30,434 nucleotides of DNA from positions 1-30,434 of the forward strand of contig JABIPV010000131.1 in NCBI GenBank assembly GCA_018699075.1. Direction: 5' to 3'. Of this stretch, positions 25,770 to 30,434 are shown in pieces (within the stretch, counting starts at the first letter, position 1; every line of letters starts with the position of its first letter). Under the pieces are notes generated by a model. That model made no database searches. It saw nothing but the letters and a program-made list of their open reading frames with translations, and was not told the DNA's origin. Made by a program: the position numbers and the translations under genes. This stretch comes from Kordiimonadaceae bacterium (GTDB lineage Bacteria > Pseudomonadota > Alphaproteobacteria > Sphingomonadales > Emcibacteraceae).

Positions 25770-27317
25770 TTAATTTACCCCGTGCATTCCTTTTTTAAGG
25801 ATTGGTGTAAGGGCTAAAATAAACACACCAACACCGACACTTGAATATCCTATGATCGTATAAAGATCCATTGTCGCCGCCATATCAAGGGTTCCACTTG
25901 CCACACCTACTTCTGTACTGCCCATAAGTGAACTGATCCACCCTGCCACATTATTACCAAGAGCCGTGAACAAGAACCACGTTCCCATCATCATGCCAAC
26001 GATTTTTGGAACACTTAATTTCGTCACCATTGATAACCCAACAGGACTTAAAAATAATTCCGCCAACGTCAAGGCAAAATAAATAAATATCAGCCAGAAG
26101 AAACTCTTAGAAGTGCTATCATCAAGCCCCATTCCCCAAGCGAAAATGATATAACCTGCACCAATGATTAACAATGAATAGCCAAATTTAGCAGGTGTTG
26201 AAGGTTCAATTCTTTTTCTCGCCATTGCCACCCAAAGCCACGCCATAACTGGCGCGAGTGATATGACAAATAAAGCATTCATGGTTTGAACTTGCGACGC
26301 TAAAATATCCATACCGAGAAAATTAAGGTTAAATTGTTGATCGGCAAGCAATGTTAAACTGGCAGCCTGTTGTTCAAACAGGGCCCAAAAAACAGCCTGC
26401 ACCGCAATAAGGAACAAAGCCACCATCATACGGTCACGGTCAACTTTTTCACACTTGGTAAAGGCGTAATAAAGAATAAACGCGATCATAAACAGACCGG
26501 AAATACCCACGAGCTGTATCACCATTTCATCATATTGCATCATCACCCAGCTCACCGCCACCATCACGAGACCGAAAAGATAAATTGTGTATTCTTTATT
26601 AATACCAATGGGTGATTTTTCTTTCAGCACTTCTGGATGTGGCGGCTCAGCGCGCCCACCCAAATATTTTTGACCCCATAAAAAGACCAATAACCCAAAA
26701 AGCATGCCTATACCGGCAAGGGAAAATCCATAATTCCAACCATGTACTTCCCCCACATAGCCGACAATAATCATGGAAATGAAAGACCCAAGATTGATAC
26801 CCATATAAAAGATCGAAAACCCACTATCGCGTCGTGGATCATTCGGGCCATATAACGCGCCAACCACGGATGATATATTTGCCTTAAGGAAACCAACCCC
26901 GCCAATAATCAATGCCAGAGCAAAAAAGAAAACATTAATATAAAATTCATCGCGCACGACGGTATCGCCGTCCATATATGCAGCGGGACCGTGAAAGGCC
27001 ATCAAGCCATGACCGAGTACCAGTAATATAGCCCCATATGTTACCGCCTTTCGGCTGCCTAAATAGCGGTCAGCCATATACCCGCCTATGATTGGCATCA
27101 TATACACCAGGCCCGCATAGGCACCATAAATCATACTGGCTTTATCAACACCAAACAGATGATATTTCGTAAGATAGAGGATCAAGATCGTCCGCATGCC
27201 ATAATATGAAAAGCGTTCCCACATTTCTGTTAAAAATAAAACAGATAATCCAATGGGATGGCCCATAAAATTGCGTTCCTGCGAACCTGCGTAAATATCT
27301 TCAGTGGTGTCTGACAT
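25770..27317 (-). CDS. POT-family proton-coupled di/tripeptide transporter, copy 1
   Basis: The 515-residue protein is the upstream paralogue of the neighbouring transporter and shares nearly all motifs: EMWERFSYYGMRTILILYL, GGYMADRYLGSRKAVTYG, FSIFYMGINLGSFIS and ALFEQQAASLTLLADQQF. By eye well over half of the aligned residues are identical to copy 2, including the N-terminal YAGSQ-RNFMGHPIGL segment. It should be an inner-membrane proton/peptide symporter. The divergent M14 carboxypeptidase gene starts 135 bp away, so import and hydrolysis of peptides may share control from this gap. The two copies probably differ in peptide preference or affinity; the sequence does not say how. Confidence 0.93.
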   Translation of the reverse strand: MSDTTEDIYAGSQERNFMGHPIGLSVLFLTEMWERFSYYGMRTILILYLTKYHLFGVDKASMIYGAYAGLVYMMPIIGGYMADRYLGSRKAVTYGAILLVLGHGLMAFHGPAAYMDGDTVVRDEFYINVFFFALALIIGGVGFLKANISSVVGALYGPNDPRRDSGFSIFYMGINLGSFISMIIVGYVGEVHGWNYGFSLAGIGMLFGLLVFLWGQKYLGGRAEPPHPEVLKEKSPIGINKEYTIYLFGLVMVAVSWVMMQYDEMVIQLVGISGLFMIAFILYYAFTKCEKVDRDRMMVALFLIAVQAVFWALFEQQAASLTLLADQQFNLNFLGMDILASQVQTMNALFVISLAPVMAWLWVAMARKRIEPSTPAKFGYSLLIIGAGYIIFAWGMGLDDSTSKSFFWLIFIYFALTLAELFLSPVGLSMVTKLSVPKIVGMMMGTWFLFTALGNNVAGWISSLMGSTEVGVASGTLDMAATMDLYTIIGYSSVGVGVFILALTPILKKGMHGVN

Positions 27318-27452
27318 CCCTATTCCCTATATTATATTTTTATAACTTGATAAATATGGGCACACTTTGCCAGAAGAAAAGTGAAAAGTCACGTTTACGA
27401 TCCAATAAATAAAGATTATAAATTATCTAAATTTAATCAACGAGAGACCATC

Positions 27453-28577
27453 ATGAAAATCAGCAGTAATTTCGATAGCGGTAATATCAATGTGATTGAA
27501 GCAAAAGCCCCCGGCAATATTCGCTTATCCATCAATAAAGATAACAATTCTGATTTTTTCCAATGGTTTCATTTTCGTCTTACCGGCGCCAAAGACCAGC
27601 TCTGCGCCTTAAATATCGAAGGTGCGGATGGCGCGGCTTATACCGGTGGATGGGAAAATTATCAGGCCGTTGCTTCTTACGACCATAAAAACTGGTTCCG
27701 GGTCAGCACGGTTTATAAAAATGGCACCCTGACCATTCAACATGTACCGGAAACTGATAGTGTCTATTACGCTTATTTCGCACCTTATAGTTATGACCGC
27801 CACCAAGAACTTGTCTCTTCTGCTGCGCAACACGACCGCGTAAGGCTAGAAGTTTTTGGCGAAAGTTGTGACGGACGTGATCTAGATTTACTGACCATCG
27901 GTGAAGCGGGCGAAACGAAGAAAAAAGTCTGGATCATTGCCCGCCAACATCCCGGTGAAAGCATGGCCGAATGGCTTGTGGAAGGAATGCTCAATCGATT
28001 GCTCGATAATGACGATGCACTTAGCCGTGATCTTCTAAATAAATGTGTGTTTTATGTGGTGCCCAACGTAAACCCTGATGGTTCAATCCGCGGTCATTTA
28101 CGCTGCAATGCCAAAGGTCAGAATTTAAACCGTGACTGGGCCAATCCTACATTAGAAAAAAGCCCGGAAATTTATCATCTTCGCAATAAAATGGATCAAC
28201 TGGGCCTTGATCTGAACCTTGATGCCCACGGTGACGAAGCGCTGCCATATAACTTTATCGCCTGCTTCGAAGGGATCGCTGACCTTAACCAATATAACCT
28301 TGATACCGCCTATGTGTTTGCCCGCGAACTTGAAAAAGCGAACCCCGATTTTCAAAATGAAGTAGGATATCCTAAAAGCGCCCCTAAAACCGCCAACCTT
28401 GGCATGAGCACCAACCAAATCGCCTCAAGGTACGACGCCGTCGCCATGACCCTGGAAATGCCCTTTAAAGACACCGTTGACAGCCCCAATCCAGAAACTG
28501 GTTGGTCACCCGAACGAAGCAAAAAGCTTGGCGTATCATGCTTGGATGCCCTAGCAGCCGTAGTAGAACGGCTATAG
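27453..28577 (+). CDS. M14-family zinc carboxypeptidase, cytosolic (CCP/AGBL-like) type
   Basis: I place the start at 27453 (MKISSNFDSGNINVIEAKAP), as in homologues; an in-frame ATG 72 bases upstream adds a tail of unlikely composition. The 374-residue protein has the beta-rich N-terminal domain typical of cytosolic carboxypeptidases (to about residue 115; FFQWFHFRLTGAKDQ) followed by the M14 catalytic domain. Zinc ligands are His166 and Glu169 in RQHPGESMAEW and His259 in NLDAHGDE. The catalytic base is Glu335 in TLEMPF, and the substrate-carboxylate segment is NPDGSIRGHLRCN with NLNRDW. There is no signal peptide, so it acts in the cytoplasm. Bacterial members are poorly characterised. Next to two peptide importers it may trim imported peptides. 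Confidence 0.9.
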   Translation: MKISSNFDSGNINVIEAKAPGNIRLSINKDNNSDFFQWFHFRLTGAKDQLCALNIEGADGAAYTGGWENYQAVASYDHKNWFRVSTVYKNGTLTIQHVPETDSVYYAYFAPYSYDRHQELVSSAAQHDRVRLEVFGESCDGRDLDLLTIGEAGETKKKVWIIARQHPGESMAEWLVEGMLNRLLDNDDALSRDLLNKCVFYVVPNVNPDGSIRGHLRCNAKGQNLNRDWANPTLEKSPEIYHLRNKMDQLGLDLNLDAHGDEALPYNFIACFEGIADLNQYNLDTAYVFARELEKANPDFQNEVGYPKSAPKTANLGMSTNQIASRYDAVAMTLEMPFKDTVDSPNPETGWSPERSKKLGVSCLDALAAVVERL

Positions 28578-28632
28578 CTTTGTAAAATTCAATTTGGCGA
28601 AATCAAATTACATAGTCATTTTTATAACAGTT

Positions 28633-28661
28633 CAATAATAGTCACAATTTTGTGATTATTG
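28633..28661. other. Imperfect hairpin downstream of the carboxypeptidase gene
   Basis: CAATAAT (28633-28639) and CACAA (28643-28647) together pair with TTGTGATTATTG (28650-28661), leaving a 3-base bulge and a very short loop. It lies 56 bp after the carboxypeptidase stop. No T-run follows, so it may be a weak terminator, an mRNA stabiliser or chance in AT-rich DNA. Confidence 0.3.
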
Positions 28662-28686
28662 TTAAGGGTGTAATTTAGAAGAACAG

Positions 28687-28711
28687 ACTTATATTATAAG
28701 TACTGTGTACT
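28687..28711. promoter_or_regulatory. Overlapping palindromes in the msrAB promoter region
   Basis: ACTTATA-T-TATAAGT (28687-28701) is a perfect 15-bp palindrome and overlaps AGTAC-TGT-GTACT (28699-28711). They end about 40 bp before the MsrAB start. The TATTAT/TATAAG core resembles a -10 box, so the site could combine promoter and operator. No clear -35 partner was found. Confidence 0.35.
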
Positions 28712-28751
28712 GAACAGGTTAAATATTAACACAATACGAAAGATAATAATT

Positions 28752-29939
28752 ATGAGTAAATCATTATTAATTAAAATATTTTTATTTCTTGTCGTCGTTG
28801 GTTCATCTGTGTGGACCTACAATTGGTATCTGGGTAAAACTGCTCCTAGCTTATCTGATGTAAGTACACGCGTAGAAGGTAGTGCCGTTGCGTATGTCGC
28901 AGGCGGTTGTTTTTGGTGTACTGAAAGTGATTTCGAAAAAGTTTCAGGGGTCGTTGATGTTGTCTCCGGGTATATGGGAGGACATATAGAGAACCCAAGT
29001 TACAACCAAGTGGTTGGCGGAGATACGGGACATAGAGAGATGGTAAAAATTACCTTCGACCCTTCTATCATTAGTTATCGAGCACTTGTACTCGAGCTGT
29101 TCAGGGAAACTGACCCAACAGACCCTGCTGGTTCATTTTATGATCGCGGGTATCAGTATACTTCTGCAATTTATTATCAAAACGAGGTAGAGAAAAAAAT
29201 ATCAGAAGAAGTTATTGCAGAAATTGAGGTAAGAAAAATATTTGATTTACCAATTGCAACTGCAATTGACCCTGCAGGTACATTTTGGGTCGCAGAAAAA
29301 TACCACCAAAACTTTTATGCTACCAACACAACACGCTACAATATTTACCGTAAAGGCTCAGGAAGAGACGCATACATTAAATCTATATGGGGAAATGGCG
29401 AACACGATGATATTTTTGAAAAATGGGCGTTTGAAAAATCCATGGAAGATACACCGAGTGTCTCAGCAATAGAAGCGAAGCCTTTATCAAAGTGGGCTAA
29501 TTACCAGAAGCCAAATAATAAAGAGTTGCAAGAAATTCTCACTCCTATTCAATATAAGGTTACTCAACAAGAAGGCACAGAACGTCCTTTTCAAAATGAG
29601 TATTGGGATAATCACGAAGAAGGGATTTATGTAGACATTGTGTCAGGAGAACCTCTTTTTTCATCAACAGACAAGTATGAGTCTGGATCAGGGTGGCCAA
29701 GCTTTCTTAAGCCACTTGACCTAGACCTTGTAACTGAACACGATGACTACAAGCTGATTATTAAGCGTACAGAAATACGAAGCGCATATGCTGACTCGCA
29801 TCTTGGTCACATTATTCTCGACGGTCCTGTGTCAAATAATAAAATTCGCTATTGCATGAATTCCGCCGCAATGCGTTTTGTGCCAACAGAAAAATTAGAA
29901 ATAGAAGGGCTCGAAGAGTATCTGTCTCTCTTTAACTAA
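28752..29939 (+). CDS. msrAB: Membrane-anchored MsrA-MsrB fusion methionine sulfoxide reductase
   Basis: The 395-residue protein starts with a single hydrophobic segment (residues about 4-20, no obvious cleavage site), so it is probably anchored to the inner membrane with both catalytic domains in the periplasm. The MsrA domain follows with AGGCFWCTESDFEK (nucleophile Cys53) and GDTGHREMVKITFDP; it reduces S-methionine sulfoxide. The MsrB domain starts near residue 265 with SGSGWPSF and RSAYADSHLGHI and has Cys368 in RYCMNSAAMRF as nucleophile; it reduces the R form. The first CxxC zinc motif of many MsrB proteins is absent (IVSGEPLFSS), a known variant. Unlike PilB it has no thioredoxin-like domain, so an external periplasmic thiol donor is needed. 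It stands alone, near an insertion sequence. Confidence 0.93.
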   Translation: MSKSLLIKIFLFLVVVGSSVWTYNWYLGKTAPSLSDVSTRVEGSAVAYVAGGCFWCTESDFEKVSGVVDVVSGYMGGHIENPSYNQVVGGDTGHREMVKITFDPSIISYRALVLELFRETDPTDPAGSFYDRGYQYTSAIYYQNEVEKKISEEVIAEIEVRKIFDLPIATAIDPAGTFWVAEKYHQNFYATNTTRYNIYRKGSGRDAYIKSIWGNGEHDDIFEKWAFEKSMEDTPSVSAIEAKPLSKWANYQKPNNKELQEILTPIQYKVTQQEGTERPFQNEYWDNHEEGIYVDIVSGEPLFSSTDKYESGSGWPSFLKPLDLDLVTEHDDYKLIIKRTEIRSAYADSHLGHIILDGPVSNNKIRYCMNSAAMRFVPTEKLEIEGLEEYLSLFN

Positions 29940-30022
29940 TGTTGTTCCACATTAAAGCTTGCCGGACTATTTAAATTATCTGCATAAGATAAGATTTGCT
30001 GTGGGCAAAAGTAGTCCTGTTT

Positions 30023-30054
30023 GAATGTCCGCTTTCGACCCAAAGCAGACATTC
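30023..30054. repeat. 32-bp imperfect palindrome, possible dispersed stem-loop repeat
   Basis: GAATGTC-C-GCTTT (30023-30035) and AAAGC-A-GACATTC (30042-30054) form a 13-position stem with a single mismatch around CGACCC. It lies between msrAB and the interrupted gene. The core GCTTTCGACCCAAAGC with flanking TGTC/GACA resembles, from memory, a short palindrome seen in intergenic DNA of many proteobacteria. It lacks a T-run, so it is not a classical terminator. Confidence 0.5.
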
Positions 30055-30141
30055 GTGACATCACTGTTTTGACCTAAAATGGAGTAATATTTCCATTTTT
30101 AAAATTTGGTGCTAAGATGCCCAAAAACAAGGGTGTCTTAT

Positions 30142-30297
30142 TTGAATTACCTATCAGAGTTAAAACGTAGAAACATATTCAAAGTCGCTATGGCATATCT
30201 GGCTCTAGGTTGGGTCGTGGTTCAGGTCACCGATATGGCTGTGCCAGCTCTGAAGTTACCTGAAAATTTAAATACCATCGTATTTTACTTAGGGTGA
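30142..30297 (+). pseudogene. N-terminal fragment of a membrane-anchored protein interrupted by an IS3-family element
   Basis: The TTG at 30142 is the preferred start: it has AAGGG 9-10 bases upstream and gives MNYLSELKRRNIFKVAMAYL, the standard beginning of a family of anchored TPR, TolB-like or cyclase proteins. The next part, LGWVVVQVTDMAVPALKLPE, is the first half of the usual membrane hairpin, and the frame stops right after NTIVFYLG. The stop TGA (30295-30297) is supplied by the insertion element's end rather than by the gene. Only about 51 residues remain, so the C-terminal domains that would define the function are lost or lie beyond the element. Confidence 0.78.
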
Positions 30298-30434
30298 TGT
30301 GCCCCTGATTTGTTAGACACTTTATGACTTCATTATTGTTTGTTGTTCAAAATCTATCGGTGACAACAATCCGTTGTTACCATGCTTTCTCTTTGGATTG
30401 TAGAAAAACTCGATATAATCAAATATGTCATCAC
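30295..30434 (-). mobile_element. IS3-family insertion sequence, one end only
   Basis: The sequence beginning TGATGTGCCCCTGATTTG, with TTAGACAC just after, has the look of an IS3-group terminal inverted repeat, and the transposase stop is 25 bp inside it. The element continues beyond the right edge, so the other end, the target duplication and the frameshifted orfA are not visible. The boundary at 30295 is judged from where the host reading frame loses family similarity and may be off by a few bases. Confidence 0.8.
30322..30434 (-). CDS. IS3-family transposase OrfB, C-terminal end
   Basis: The last 36 codons can be read on the minus strand from the edge to the TAA at 30324-30322. They contain FYNPKRKHGNNGLLSPIDF, the conserved C-terminal block of the IS3 rve integrase (FYNxxRxHxxxxxxSPxxF), which follows the last catalytic Glu of the DDE triad. 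The product cuts and joins the element's ends. The rest lies outside the window, so intactness is unknown. Confidence 0.9.
   Translation of the reverse strand, partial: DDIFDYIEFFYNPKRKHGNNGLLSPIDFEQQTIMKS

Noticed and set aside
27381..27452. 24-residue N-terminal extension of the carboxypeptidase
   Set aside because: Lysine/asparagine-rich with no family match; homologues start at MKISSNFDSG.
28633..28661. Rho-independent terminator for the carboxypeptidase gene
   Set aside because: The stem is bulged and no T-run follows, so it is listed only as a hairpin.
29690..29890. MsrB domain inactive because it lacks a CxxC zinc motif
   Set aside because: Zinc-free MsrB forms are known, and the catalytic Cys368 in RYCMNSAAMRF is present.

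Overview
The window looks like chromosomal DNA of an AT-rich (roughly 40% GC by eye), probably marine or aquatic Gram-negative bacterium, most likely an alphaproteobacterium. The pointers are a NodT-type outer-membrane factor with an RND adaptor, a TauE/SafE exporter coupled to a TIGR02186-like protein, MsrP/MsrQ, a 3-hydroxyisobutyryl-CoA hydrolase and a compact fatty-acid oxidation operon. A Kordiimonas/Emcibacter-like relative is a guess from gene content only. No tRNA, rRNA or CRISPR array was seen.

Layout. 1-2856 (minus): RND efflux adaptor (runs off the left edge) and its outer-membrane factor, with a pair of inverted 11-bp arms in the promoter region. 2956-4982 (minus): dimethylargininase behind an amino-acid/polyamine permease. 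5182-5835 (plus): RluA-type pseudouridine synthase. 5832-8692 (minus): 3-hydroxyisobutyryl-CoA hydrolase and aminopeptidase P. 8856-9193 (plus): a 97-residue orphan protein behind a near-consensus sigma-54 promoter. 9197-10917 (minus): TauE/SafE exporter plus TIGR02186-like partner. 10918-11249: a 332-bp divergent regulatory region with several dyads. 11250-16426 (plus): acyl-CoA dehydrogenase, thiolase and FadJ/FadB-type multifunctional enzyme. 16530-18100 (plus): YceI-like protein and a DUF481 outer-membrane protein, closed by a strong hairpin. 18141-21517 (minus): msrP-msrQ-yjbQ and a Tat-signal class V aminotransferase. 21641-23443 (plus): Uup-like ABC-F ATPase. 23507-24223 (plus): a nitroreductase-fold protein carrying the substrate-binding triad of iodotyrosine deiodinases. 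24225-27317 (minus): two tandem POT peptide transporters. 27453-28577 (plus): M14 cytosolic-type carboxypeptidase. 28752-29939 (plus): membrane-anchored MsrA-MsrB fusion. 30142-30434: the N-terminus of a membrane-anchored protein cut by an IS3-family element whose transposase end runs off the right edge.

How the genes fit together. Much of the window serves amino-acid, peptide and fatty-acid catabolism: two peptide importers, two peptidases (Xaa-Pro and M14), arginine-derivative uptake and hydrolysis, valine breakdown and beta-oxidation. A second theme is repair of oxidised methionine outside the cytoplasm, with MsrPQ and an anchored MsrAB within 10 kb. The least explained items are the sigma-54-driven orphan gene, the deiodinase-like flavoprotein next to peptide uptake and degradation genes, and several unassigned palindromic sites. 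All functional statements rest on motif recognition by eye; no database search was run.
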